Shown here: piece after piece, positions 1 to 5,691 of the stretch | How the letters are laid out: each line of letters opens with the position of its first letter | Position numbering within the stretch: position 1 is the first letter of the stretch | From: Baffinella frigidus | Taxonomy: Eukaryota; Cryptophyceae; Cryptomonadales; Baffinellaceae | Assembly: GCA_026770585.1 (NCBI GenBank) | Contig: MU646864.1 | Location: forward strand, 61,621-72,029 | DNA length: 10,409 bases | Reading direction: 5' to 3' | Position numbers and translations under genes: made by a program | The notes under the pieces: generated by a model | Database searches by the model: none | Told to the model about the DNA's origin: nothing | The model's input: only the letters and a program-made list of their open reading frames with translations

Positions 1-6
1 AGTCAC

Positions 7-60
7 CTCGGACAGTTGGCTTCGGCGTCCGCGTGACCGGTCACGCGGGCGTTCACGAGC
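7..60 (-). CDS. candidate exon, GHA-containing peptide (partial gene)
   Basis: On the minus strand an 18-codon open segment is bounded by an acceptor-like AG|G (AG at 62-61) and a donor-like GAG|GTGACT (GT at 6-5). It reads LVNARVTGHADAEANCPR after one leading base. The core resembles the start of the exon candidate at 10113-10189 (VVHALLNGHAGSK), with GHA in common and several similar positions, so the two may be diverged copies. The family is not recognised. The 20-bp palindrome at 29-48 lies inside it. Boundaries are inferred from splice-like dinucleotides only, and the segment is short enough to arise by chance. Confidence 0.28.
29..48. repeat. perfect 20-bp palindrome
   Basis: The sequence reads identically on both strands (core GTGACCGGTCAC with CCGC/GCGG arms). 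The related segment near 10160-10176 starts the same way (CCGCGTGACCG) but is no longer palindromic. Confidence 0.85.
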
Positions 61-112
61 CTGCCGGCGGGGCTGTTCCACGTTGAGTGTTTCCGCGAAT
101 ACCCTTGAACCA

Positions 113-362
113 CGCCGCACGTTCCGGGGCTTCGGGTTTCGGGTTTCGGGAGGGCTCAGAGGTTAGGGTTCGGGGTTCAGTGTCCAGTGTCCGAGAGACT
201 CGATGAGCTGGCCGGTCGACATTCGAACCGATTGTAGCTGTGGGGTTGGGATGTTCCTATCTGGGGATGCGTGCATTGCGGTTTCACCTGCGTGCCGAGG
301 TTCCGGGGCTTCGGGTTTCGGGTTTCGGGTTTGAGGGCTCAGAGGTTAGGGTTCAGGGTTCA
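113..362 (+). repeat. direct duplication of a heptamer-rich block
   Basis: Positions 113-180 and 293-362 are near-identical copies: a short GC-rich leader, two or three TTTCGGG units, then GGGCTCAGAGGTTAGGG. An additional repeat, GGTTTCACCTGCGTGCCG, occurs at about 279-296 and 369-386. Open frames here read repeats of GFGF type and are not genes. Confidence 0.75.
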
Positions 363-420
363 GGGTTGAGGTTTCACCTGCGTGCCGCGCTCCGCCACGA
401 ACTCAGCGCACCGCGGGAAT

Positions 421-918
421 GCCACCTGGGTTTAGGGTTCAGGGTTTAGGGTTTCGGGTTCAGGGTGGAGAGTTTGGGGTTTGGGGTTTGGGGTTTGGGG
501 TTTGGGGTTTGGGGTTTATGGTTTGGGAGTTGGGGTTTGGGGTTTAGGGTTTAGGGTTTAGGGTTTAGGGTTTAGGGTTTAGGGTTTAGGGTTTAGGGTT
601 TAGGGTTTGGAGTTGAGGGTTTTGGTTTTTGGGTTCAGGTTTGAGCGCCGCGGGGCGGCAAGGTTTGGGGTTTGAGCTTTAGGGGTTTAGGGTTTAGGGT
701 TTGGGGTTTAGGGATTAGGGTAAGGGTTTAGGGTTTAGGGTTTAGGTTTTAGGGTTTAGGGGTTTAGGGGTTTAGGGGTTTAGGGGTTTAGCATCAGGGT
801 TTAGGGTTTAGGGTTTAGGGTTTAGGGTTCAGGGTTCAGGGTTTAGGGTTTAGCATCAGGGTTTACGGTTTAGGGTTTAGGGTTTAGGGTTTAGGGTTTA
901 GGGTTTAGGGTTTAGGAC
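421..918 (+). repeat. telomere-like heptamer and octamer arrays
   Basis: Nearly 500 bp of G-rich repeats in one orientation. Homogeneous sub-arrays follow one another: six TTTGGGG units at 473-514, nine perfect TTTAGGG units at 543-605, four octamers TTTAGGGG at 755-786 and six TTTAGGG units at 869-910. A variant block with GCATCAGGG recurs at 791 and 853, 62 bp apart. TTTAGGG is the telomere repeat of plants and of many algae including dinoflagellates (established). Here it is interstitial, because unique sequence lies on both sides. No gene is seen inside the arrays. Confidence 0.9.
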
Positions 919-963
919 CTGGCCCACAAGCTCATCCGTGCCGTCGGCGCACCTCCTCCGCAC
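919..963 (-). CDS. candidate 45-nt mini-exon between heptamer arrays
   Basis: This is the only non-repetitive island between two TTTAGGG arrays. On the minus strand it is preceded by ACCAG|G (AG at 965-964) and followed by CAG|GTCC (GT at 918-917). It is exactly 45 nt long and frame 1 is open (VRRRCADGTDELVGQ). On the plus strand it is also open (DLAHKLIRAVGAPPPH), so the strand is not settled. The flanks and length suit a phase-neutral exon, but nothing identifies a protein family. Confidence 0.22.
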
Positions 964-1078
964 CTGGTCTCGTTTTAGGGTTTAGGGTTTAGGGTTCTGG
1001 GTTCATTCGGGTTTCGATTTTCGGTTGTGGTTTGGTGTTTCGGGTTCCCTGACCCTGCAAGGTAAAGTGACCCTGCAC

Positions 1079-1218
1079 GGTAAAGCGTTTAGGGGTTAGG
1101 GTTTCGGTATGGTAAAGCGTTTAGGGGTTAGGGTTAAACAGTTTAGGGGTTAGGGTTTCGGTATGGTAAAGCGTTTAGGGGTTAGGGTTAAACAGTTTAG
1201 GGGTTAGGGTTTCGGTAT
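1079..1218 (+). repeat. 54-bp tandem repeat, 2 copies plus a 32-bp partial
   Basis: Two identical 54-bp units (1111-1164 and 1165-1218) begin GGTAAAGCGTTTAGGGG and end TTTCGGTAT. They are preceded by a shortened 32-bp copy (1079-1110) lacking the middle, which contains GGGTTAAACAG. The unit is built from TTAGGG variants, so it looks like a higher-order repeat grown from the heptamer array. Confidence 0.85.
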
Positions 1219-1271
1219 GGTAGGACCTGGATGCGGAGGGGGTCCACGAAGGACCCGGGTTCCGGGTTTCA

Positions 1272-1417
1272 GGTACCACACGGTGGACAACGGACCTTTA
1301 ATCAAAAGTCAACTTGCCCTGTGGGCAGTCAACTTTAGTGATTTTCTAGTGCAAATTTGGTCACGTTACCGCTAGATCTAGGGGTCCCAAAAAGCTCGCA
1401 GCCCACCGTGTGGCACC
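1272..1417. mobile_element. foldback element, 15-bp terminal inverted repeats
   Basis: The ends GGTACCACACGGTGG (1272-1286) and CCACCGTGTGGCACC (1403-1417) are inverted repeats with one mismatch. The interior holds two direct copies of AGTCAACTT around a GCCC/GGGC hairpin near 1317-1327, and a CTAGATCTAG palindrome at 1372-1381. No clear target-site duplication is seen. It could be a small non-autonomous DNA transposon or a simple hairpin remnant. Confidence 0.5.
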
Positions 1418-1429
1418 CCACACCCTGAG

Positions 1430-1704
1430 GATTGCCTACCGTAGGGTCCTAGGTCTTATCGCTTAAGGGTTATTCGAAACCCCTTTGAAGTCCGCTGCGT
1501 GGTTAGGGTTCCCTAACTCGTAACGTCCAAACTGTGAATGTTGAAGGGGTTCAGGGGTTAGGGTGTAGGGCGTCGCGCCTGGATGCTTAGCGGGTCCGCG
1601 GACGAAAACAACGGGTAAGGATATCCGTAGGAACGACCCTAGGTCCCTACGGATCGCCTACCGTAGGGGCCTATACATTATTCACTTGTGGGTTATTCAC
1701 GAAA
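1430..1704. repeat. duplicated block with two mutually exclusive hairpins
   Basis: A segment with GCCTACCGTAGGG followed by a GGGTTATTC motif occurs at about 1430-1482 and again at 1650-1704. In the second copy, CCTACGGAT (1646-1654) can pair with ATCCGTAGG upstream (1623-1631), or as part of 1640-1652 with 1661-1673 downstream (12 of 13 positions complementary). The two pairings compete for the same bases. The first copy has lost two of the stem pairs. Confidence 0.55.
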
Positions 1705-1712
1705 TCACTTCT

Positions 1713-1888
1713 TAGAGTGTTTGCGGCAACTGTTGTCCGTTTTCGATTCGCAGTTTTCGGGTTTTCGGGTTTTCATTTGTACCAGAAGTGTCCATCTAAA
1801 ACGTTGACGACCTTGACAACATTTTGAAAAAAACGAAACCCTGAAAACTGCAAGTCGAAAACGGACAACAATTACCGCGAACTCTCTA
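1713..1888. mobile_element. foldback element with ~50-bp imperfect inverted repeats
   Basis: The left arm (1713-1766) and right arm (1835-1888) are inverted copies at roughly 80 percent identity, sharing GTTGTCCGTTTTCGA and GCAGTTTTC. The inner part contains GTCCATCTAA (1790-1799), a decamer also found inside the elements at 2948-3106 and 8370-8528. The minus-strand open frame covering this region simply reads through the two arms and is not a gene. No convincing target duplication is visible. Confidence 0.7.
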
Positions 1889-2050
1889 CTGGCCAAGAGG
1901 CGCGTCGCGTGGTTGTTTCGGGTTTCGGGACTTAGGTTTTCGGGGGGGTTGGGTGTTGGGTGTAGGGACCCTCACCCCTTACGGATTCAGCCTGAACGGG
2001 TTAAGGGTGTGGGCTTTTAAGTTTCACCCAGGTGTTGGGGTTTAAGGATC

Positions 2051-2200
2051 TTATCTCAGAAACGGAGTTCTAAAACTCGTTTTCTCAAGTCAATTCCCCT
2101 TCAAATATGTCGACTTATCCTTTTCTCTACGCATAAGATGACATATTGGAAAGGGAATTGACTTGAGAAAACGAGTTCGAGAACTCCTTTTCCGAGATAA
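2051..2200. mobile_element. 150-bp foldback element flanked by 18-bp direct repeats
   Basis: The arms 2052-2111 and 2140-2199 are inverted copies over 60 bp with about six mismatches; the loop is 28 bp. The outermost bases are TTATCTC and GAGATAA. Immediately outside lie identical 18-bp direct repeats TGTTGGGGTTTAAGGATC at 2033-2050 and 2201-2218, touching both ends. Such a long flanking duplication is unusual for a TIR transposon and might instead be a pre-existing repeat unit split by insertion. The element at 7549-7655 belongs to the same family: its right arm matches this left arm at all but about 4 of 63 positions. Confidence 0.8.
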
Positions 2201-2313
2201 TGTTGGGGTTTAAGGATCGCGCCTGGATGCAGAGGGGGTCCGCGAACGAGAAGAAAATGGATCCCTATTTGTTCATAGGAGTTGGACAAAGCTTAATTAG
2301 GGCCCTAAGCAAA

Positions 2314-2346
2314 TTTGATTAGGGCCACCATCCGGTTTGGTAGGCC
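2314..2346 (+). repeat. 33-bp dispersed repeat (pair with 4985-5017)
   Basis: TTTGATTAGGGCC...ATCCGGTTTGG at 2314-2346 matches 4985-5017 with five mismatches. A shorter TTAATTAGGGCC also occurs at 2293-2304. The second copy sits just upstream, on the minus strand, of an exon copy at 4900-4932, i.e. in presumed intron sequence. Confidence 0.65.
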
Positions 2347-2378
2347 ATTTTCGTTTCGATTAAACTGTTCCCGGATGA

Positions 2379-2527
2379 GATCTCATGCGGAAACGATTTT
2401 AATTTAAAACCATTGGATTCAATGAAAATTACTACACGAATGCTTGAATATTACTAGTAAAACTCACTGTGTGTAGTGAATTTCATTGCCAGAAAGTTTT
2501 GAATTAAAACCGTTTTCCTATGAGATC
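2379..2527. mobile_element. 149-bp A+T-rich foldback element
   Basis: Inverted arms of about 60 bp run inward from GATCTCAT (2379) and ATGAGATC (2527). They share GATCTCAT, the tract around TTTTAATT, and further in CAATGAAA followed by an ACTACAC motif, at about 80 percent identity. The short loop lies near 2446-2467. It is followed directly by a copy of the CCTGGATGC dispersed repeat. No target duplication is recognised. Confidence 0.7.
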
Positions 2528-2566
2528 GCGCCTGGATGCAGAGCGGGTCCGCGAACGAAAACGCCG

Positions 2567-2606
2567 GGAGGCGCGACGCGTGGTTGAACTGTGTCCTTGC
2601 CACCTG
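2567..2606 (+). repeat. unoccupied copy of the target of element 2948-3106
   Basis: This segment (GGAGGCGCGACGCG, TGGTTGAACTGTGT, then CCACCTG) matches the two flanks of the element at 2948-3106 joined together with one AACTG removed. Further partial copies of GGTTGAACTGT are at about 2702-2712 and 2794-2804. It therefore serves as an internal record of the pre-insertion site. Confidence 0.75.
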
Positions 2607-2947
2607 CGGCGTAGCGGGTAGGGTTTAGGGGTTTAGGGGTTAGGACCTAGGGTCTGGGGTGTAAGGTTTGGGGTGTAGGGGTTTCGGGTCGAGTGGCCCG
2701 TGGTTGAACTGTAGACTTGTGTATCACTCAACTCAAGGCTCAAGGGCCTCATTTAGGACCTGTATCGAGAGTAATAAAGAAGAAGAACAAGAAGGTTGAA
2801 CTGTGTCCTGACCACTTGCACGGCAGAAGAGTTTAGGGTTCAGGGTGTAGGGTGTAGGGTTCGATCGGAACTAAACACATTTTTTCTCCGGGGTTGAGGG
2901 TTGAGGGGTTGAGGGTTTAGGGAGGCGCAACGTGCGTGGTTGAACTG

Positions 2948-3106
2948 CACTCTGAGCCAGAACATTTCGCGTAGGTCAACTCCCCCTGAAAGCCACAGCC
3001 TTAAGTCACATGCCGGCTCCCAGAGCCGGTCCATCTAAACGAAACGGCAGCTTACTGCCGAGGATCAGCTTTGTTGACTTAAGGTCAAAGATCTTGGCTG
3101 GCAGTG
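2948..3106. mobile_element. 159-bp CACT-type non-autonomous element, copy A
   Basis: The element starts CACTCTGAGCCAGAACATTT and ends GGCTGGCAGTG. It is flanked on both sides by the 5-bp duplication AACTG (2943-2947 and 3107-3111). The unoccupied homologous site at 2567-2606 supports these exact boundaries. It is the same length as, and clearly homologous over its first ~100 bp to, the element at 8370-8528. It contains a perfect 7-bp hairpin with a 3-nt loop (3013-3029) and a second 6-bp hairpin (3045-3060). It has no coding capacity, so a transposase elsewhere would be needed. Terminal CACT with a 5-bp duplication does not exactly match a superfamily I can name with confidence; CACTA-like elements share the terminus but normally duplicate 2-3 bp. 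Confidence 0.82.
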
Positions 3107-3148
3107 AACTGTGTGCGCGCCACCTGGGGTGTAAGGTTTAGGGTAGAG

Positions 3149-3203
3149 CTGTCCAAACCGAGTCTTAACAACCGCACTTTTCTCTTCATTCTCCAGGGTT
3201 CGC
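3149..3203 (-). CDS. candidate exon, lysine/glutamate-rich
   Basis: On the minus strand the segment follows GCGCAG|G (AG at 3205-3204) and reads RTLENEEKSAVVKTRFGQ before running into GTGTAGG-type repeat sequence. The amino acid mix looks like ordinary protein, unlike the surrounding repeat translations. At the 3' side the base pattern is CAG|CTC, with no canonical donor, so either the end lies elsewhere (for example the GTTTGG at 3159-3154) or the exon is damaged. The family is not recognised. Confidence 0.3.
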
Positions 3204-3217
3204 CTGCGCAGGAGTAG

Positions 3218-3266
3218 TGTGTAGTGTGTAGTGTGTAGTGTGTAGGGTGTAGGGTGTAGGGTGTAG
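3218..3266 (+). repeat. heptamer array TGTGTAG then GGTGTAG
   Basis: Four TGTGTAG units (3218-3245) switch to three GGTGTAG units (3246-3266). This is the same 7-bp period as the telomere-like arrays but with a different homogenised variant. Confidence 0.85.
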
Positions 3267-3331
3267 GATACAGGGTCTAGGGTCAGGGGTTTCCAGAGTC
3301 TAGGCTTCATGATCTAGGGTGAAGCGTCTAC

Positions 3332-3379
3332 CTGGGCGGCGCCGGCAGCGTCAAACGACACCTGCTCGACCTCTCCCCC
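3332..3379 (-). pseudogene. duplicated 3' end of exon 3516-3752
   Basis: Fifty bases (3330-3379) are identical to 3514-3563. On the minus strand they encode the end of GEVEQVSFDAAGAAQ and finish CAG|GTAGAC, a good donor, whereas the other copy finishes CAG|GTGATC. Upstream of the identity, the sequence GGGTTCTGCCGCGG replaces the longer exon, so this copy carries only the last third. Identity without any substitution implies a recent duplication or gene conversion. Confidence 0.45.
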
Positions 3380-3515
3380 ACCGCGGCAGAACCCCACCCC
3401 CTCACCCATTCAGGAAGAGGGTGTGTAGGGTGTAGCGTTCAGGGTGTAGGGTGTAGGGCGTAGGGTCTAGGGTTGGATCCGTGACACCCAAGGCTCCTTT
3501 CTCTCTAGGGATCAC

Positions 3516-3752
3516 CTGGGCGGCGCCGGCAGCGTCAAACGACACCTGCTCGACCTCTCCCCCCCTCGCGGCGAGCGCCCCCGCTGACAGAGACTCGTCC
3601 AGCGCCTGGTAGGAGGCGGAGTTAGAACCCATCCGGAAAATGCTCCAACGAGCGGCCGACACGGGGTACGGTAATGGCACAATGCGTCGAGCATGTGCGA
3701 CACTGACGCTGACTGGTTGGCAATAAATTATCGATCTCTCTCCAGAGTCTGC
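3516..3752 (-). CDS. candidate 79-codon exon, unknown family
   Basis: From an acceptor-like CGAG|GC (AG at 3754-3753) to a donor CAG|GTGATC (GT at 3515-3514) the minus strand is open for exactly 79 codons. Recognisable stretches are PLPYPVSAARWSIFRMGSNS, ASYQALDESLSAGALAARGG and EVEQVSFDAAGAAQ. Composition is that of a soluble protein, without repeats or obvious membrane segments. I do not recognise the domain. The 5' limit is the least certain part: the open frame continues slightly upstream, and other AGs exist. The 3' limit is supported by the duplicated copy at 3332-3379, whose identity stops at the same CAG|GT. Confidence 0.42.
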
Positions 3753-3900
3753 CTCGAGGGTGAGCGTTGAGGGTTTCGGGTTGATGGTCTAGGTTCGAGG
3801 GTGTAGGGGCTGGGGTTTAGAGTTTAGGGTCCAGGGTTAAGGGTTGAGGGGTCTGGATTTAGGGGTTGGAGTTTAGGGTGGAGGGTGGAGGGTTTACCTG

Positions 3901-3969
3901 GAGTTTAGGGTTAAGGGTGGTTGGAGTTTAGGGTTAAGGGTGGTTGGAGTTTAGGGTTAAGGGTGGAGG
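3901..3969 (+). repeat. 23-bp tandem repeat, three copies
   Basis: Unit GAGTTTAGGGTTAAGGGTGG plus TTG, at 3901-3923, 3924-3946 and 3947-3969. Before it (3757-3900) lie degenerate TTTAGGG/GTGTAGG repeats without a gene. Confidence 0.85.
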
Positions 3970-3975
3970 GGGTGC

Positions 3976-4035
3976 CTGTCCGAGGGTGAGCGCGACGTAC
4001 GAGCGCTCCCACGCCCCGTGCGGGAGGTTCGATGC
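3976..4035 (-). CDS. candidate exon, C2-like strand (complete copy 1 of 3)
   Basis: A 60-nt exon candidate reads exactly 20 codons, ASNLPHGAWERSYVALTLGQ. It is bounded by AAAACAG|GCA (AG at 4037-4036) and GGACAG|GCACCC, a possible GC donor (3975-3974). Copies with the same acceptor context lie at 4141-4170 and 4352-4393. Against the third copy, all differences within the shared 14 codons are synonymous (AAC/AAT, TCG/TCC), which indicates past selection on this reading frame. In C2 domains a G..DPYV.L.LG strand follows an L.V.V..A..LP strand; SYVALTLG here and LLEIDVQQAKMP in exon 4713-4823 fit that order. The C2 assignment is an inference from two short matches. Confidence 0.5.
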
Positions 4036-4140
4036 CTGTTTTATTATTCGGGGGTCATTTTTATATTTTTTGGGGGGTGTAGGGTTTTTTGGGGGGGGTT
4101 AGGGTCAGGGTGCAAGGTGCAGGGTTCAGGGTTCAGGGTG

Positions 4141-4170
4141 CTCCCACGCCCCGTGCGGAAGGTTCGGCGC
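4141..4170 (-). pseudogene. truncated copy 2 of the NLPHGAWE exon
   Basis: Ten codons (APNLPHGAWE) follow CAACGCAG|GCG (AG at 4172-4171), then the reading frame runs into CCCTGAACC repeats. Relative to copy 1 it has a Ser-to-Pro change and a synonymous CTC/CTT change. The intron sequence before it differs from that of copies 1 and 3. Confidence 0.45.
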
Positions 4171-4210
4171 CTGCGTTGGGGACTTCGGGGTTAGGAATTG
4201 GTCTATTTCG

Positions 4211-4214
4211 AGGT

Positions 4215-4253
<39 letters not shown>

Positions 4254-4274
4254 GTTTGAGGGTTGAGAGTTGAT

Positions 4275-4309
<35 letters not shown>

Positions 4310-4320
4310 GTTTGAGGCTT
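4211..4320 (+). repeat. TTGAGGG heptamer array
   Basis: More than ten TTGAGGG units with TTGAGAG and TTTGAGG variants. Similar but more broken TTGAGGG sequence continues at 4500-4623, mixed with TTCAGGG. Confidence 0.85.
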
Positions 4321-4351
4321 CAGGGGTTGGGGTGTAGGGTGTGGTGTATAC

Positions 4352-4393
4352 GACGTAGGAGCGCTCCCACGCCCCGTGCGGGAGATTCGATGC
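4352..4393 (-). CDS. candidate exon, copy 3 of the NLPHGAWERSYV exon
   Basis: Fourteen codons, ASNLPHGAWERSYV, follow AAAACAG|GCA (AG at 4395-4394) and end before GTATAC (GT at 4351-4350), which would be a canonical donor. Protein sequence over these codons is identical to copy 1 while the DNA differs at two third positions. The remaining six codons of copy 1 are absent, so this copy is either a shorter alternative or a decayed exon. Confidence 0.42.
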
Positions 4394-4623
4394 CTGTTTT
4401 ATTGTTCTGGGGTCATGTTTTGTTGGGGAGGGGGGGGTAGGTTTTTTTTGGGGGGGGGTAGGGTCAGGGTGCAGGGTTCAGGGTGAGGGGTGAGGGGTTC
4501 AGGGTTCGGGGTTCAGGGTTAAGGGTTGGGAGGGTTGAGGGTTCTGGGTTTGGGGGTTGAGGGTTGAGGGTCGAGGGTTGAGGGTTGAGGGTGGAGGGTG
4601 GAGGGTTGAGGGTTGGGGTTGAG

Positions 4624-4677
4624 GGCGCTTAGTGCAGGCATCTTTGCCTGTTGGACGTCGATTTCGAGGTGGCCTAC
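4624..4677 (-). CDS. candidate exon, short copy of the LEIDVQQAKMP exon
   Basis: Eighteen codons, VGHLEIDVQQAKMPALSA, follow TTTTCGAG|G (AG at 4679-4678). The plus-strand repeat 4624-4672 pairs with 4713-4761. Compared with 4713-4823, the shared codons differ synonymously at GAG/GAA and CTT/CTA, plus Thr/Ala; the first codons keep V-G-x-L in frame. No convincing donor follows AGCGCC. The acidic run of the longer copy is missing. Confidence 0.42.
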
Positions 4678-4712
4678 CTCGAAAAGATTAAGGGTTCATG
4701 GTTGGGGGTGGG

Positions 4713-4823
4713 GGCGCTAAGTGTAGGCATCTTTGCCTGTTGGACGTCGATCTCGAGGAGCCCGACCGGGCCCGCCTCCTCCTCCTCCTCCTCCTCCTCC
4801 CCCACGTCGACCATCTTCCCCAC
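4713..4823 (-). CDS. candidate exon, acidic run plus C2-like first strand
   Basis: Thirty-seven open codons follow CCCTAG|GTG (AG at 4825-4824). They read VGKMVDVG, eight glutamates all encoded GAG, then AGPVGLLEIDVQQAKMPTLSA. The GLLEIDVQQAKMP part matches the opening L.V.V..A..LP strand of C2 domains (calcium/lipid-binding beta sandwiches), and the next exon downstream supplies SYVALTLG. The 5' half recurs at 4900-4932 and 5017-5052, the 3' half at 4624-4677. The 3' limit is set where homology between copies ends (AGCGCC) and no GT donor is obvious there; a GC donor inside the CAACAG|GCAAAG is another option. Domain naming is inference. Confidence 0.48.
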
Positions 4824-4829
4824 CTAGGG

Positions 4830-4830
4830 T

Positions 4831-4890
<60 letters not shown>

Positions 4891-4892
4891 GG
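4830..4892 (+). repeat. nine perfect TTGAGGG units
   Basis: This 63-bp array separates two copies of the VGK..EEEE exon half. On the minus strand it is a CCCTCAA tract ending in the acceptor of exon 4713-4823, i.e. it occupies an intron position. Confidence 0.9.
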
Positions 4893-4899
4893 TTCAGGG

Positions 4900-4932
4900 C
4901 TCCTCCTCCTCCTCCCCCACGATCTTCCCCAC
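4900..4932 (-). pseudogene. exon half copy, VGKIVG plus five glutamates
   Basis: Eleven codons follow GGCGTGGCAG|GTG (AG at 4934-4933) and then the frame enters the repeat array. Against the copy at 4713-4823 it has lost V-D and three glutamates. The intron sequence before it (about 4933-4985) is related to that before the unrelated exon at 6473-6577, including CAATCTGGCGTGG and, farther out, a CATACGG motif. Confidence 0.4.
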
Positions 4933-5016
4933 CTGCCACGCCAGATTGAAGGAGGGGGTTGGAGTTTTTAACCCGTATGAAGAATTTAATTAGGGCCAGA
5001 ATCCGGTTTGATAGTC

Positions 5017-5052
5017 CTCCTCCTCCTCCCCAACATCACACATCTTCCCCAC
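5017..5052 (-). pseudogene. exon half copy with lost acceptor, VGKMCDVGEEEE
   Basis: Twelve codons homologous to the starts of 4713-4823 and 4900-4932. The position of the acceptor AG reads GG (5054-5053), so splicing here would fail. It continues into a copy of the 33-bp dispersed repeat (4985-5017). Confidence 0.4.
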
Positions 5053-5059
5053 CCAGGGT

Positions 5060-5345
5060 TGAGGGTTGAGGGTCGAGGGTTCAGGGTTCAGGGTTCAGGG
5101 TTCAGGGTACGTTCGAATGTAGGGTTTGGGGTTCAGGGTTTCGGGGTTAAGGATTCGGGTTTCGGATTTAGGGTTTAGGGGCTGGGGTTTGGGGTTTAGG
5201 GGCTGGGGTTTGGGGTTTGGGGTTTAGGAGTTAGGGGTTAGGGGTCAGGGGTTAGGGGTTAGGGGTTAGGGTTCTGCCCACTTTCGATTCGGGAGTAGGG
5301 GTTTAGGGTTGAGGGTTCTCCACTGGTGTCGGGTTTCGGGTTTCG
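5060..5345 (+). repeat. mixed TTCAGGG, TTTGGGG, TTAGGGG and TTTCGGG repeats
   Basis: Short homogeneous runs of several variants: TTCAGGG at about 5078-5106, a doubled GGGGCTGGGGTTTGGGGTTTA unit near 5168-5213, and TTAGGGG at about 5226-5270. No gene is seen. Confidence 0.8.
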
Positions 5346-5360
5346 GGCTTAGGGGTTGGG

Positions 5361-5386
5361 ATTTCAGGACACCTCATACGAATGCG
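5361..5386. repeat. unoccupied relative of the target of element 7958-8094
   Basis: ATTTCAGGACACCT followed after CA by TACGAATGCG matches the flanks of the element at 7958-8094 joined together. Similarity extends leftward (GTTTCGGGC, TAGG) to about 5336. On the minus strand this contains GAG|GTGTCC (GT at 5372-5371), and 5373-5403 could be a short exon after GTGAG|GC, but coding there is doubtful. Confidence 0.7.
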
Positions 5387-5511
5387 GCACCGTCTAGCTC
5401 TGCCTCACTCGGGTTGACCGACTATTCTCAAGTTGACAATTTTCTAAAGTTGTGCGCAAGTTGACTATTCTCAAGGTGATAACTTTGGAGCGGAAAAGAG
5501 CCCGGGCGCAC

Positions 5512-5691
5512 CAAATTCACGCCTGGCGTGAACGCCCCCACTTTCATCCCCCCCATCCCCGACGCCCCCTTCACAGGCGTGGAAGTGGCCCCTCCTCCAA
5601 AAGTGGCCGATCCCGAAGTGGCCCCTCCGCCAAAAGTGGAGGAGGAGAGCGACGCCATCGCCCCGGTGAAAACCGCGCTGTTCCCGGCGTC
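5512..5691 (-). CDS. candidate exon, Gly/Ser/Thr-rich linker-like protein
   Basis: On the minus strand the segment follows AAACACAG|G (AG at 5693-5692). Its frame is open for at least 60 codons: DAGNSAVFTGAMASLSSSTF, then two copies of a TFGGGAT motif, then GMKVGAFTPGVNL. The preceding exon candidate 5899-5998 ends in phase 0 and this one begins in phase 0, which supports the join. FGGGAT repeats are low complexity, so no family is named. The 3' limit is arbitrary (TTG|GTGCGC). The plus strand is also open here and reads FTPGVNAPTFIPPIPDAPF and two APPPKV motifs, so the opposite strand is a genuine alternative. Both readings contain FTPGVN because 5516-5532 is palindromic. Confidence 0.33.

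Larger units (their letters stand above)
1223..2562 (+). repeat. dispersed repeat, four copies of a CCTGGATGC motif block
   Basis: A block of about 28-37 bp occurs four times in the same orientation: 1223-1250, 1573-1609, 2217-2252 and 2526-2562. The shared pattern is CGCGCCTGGATGC, a variable tetramer, then GGGTCCGCG followed by an acg(a)aa tail. The last two copies begin directly after (or 17 bp after) foldback elements 2379-2527 and 2051-2200. No product is suggested. Confidence 0.75.
3992..4489. repeat. ~140-bp direct duplication carrying exon plus intron end
   Basis: About 3992-4133 and 4351-4489 are homologous. Each has, on the plus strand, GAGCGCTCCCACGCCCCGTG, then CCTGTTTTATT, then a T-rich/G-run tract and AGGGTCAGGGTGCA. 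Thus both the exon (3976-4035 / 4352-4393) and the adjoining 3' part of the upstream intron were copied together. Confidence 0.75.

Noticed and set aside
240-449. Plus-strand open frame in the first repeat block
   Set aside because: It reads duplicated repeat DNA (RFHLRA twice, GFGF) with no splice or start context.
543-605. True chromosome end
   Set aside because: The perfect TTTAGGG array is short and has unique sequence on both sides, so it is interstitial.
1705-1896. Minus-strand open frame
   Set aside because: It coincides with the two arms of the foldback element 1713-1888.
3218-4320. CRISPR array
   Set aside because: The repeats are contiguous 7-bp units without spacers.
4688-4939. 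Minus-strand open frame with LNPQPST repeats
   Set aside because: It is a different frame from the duplicated exon and is translated TTGAGGG array.
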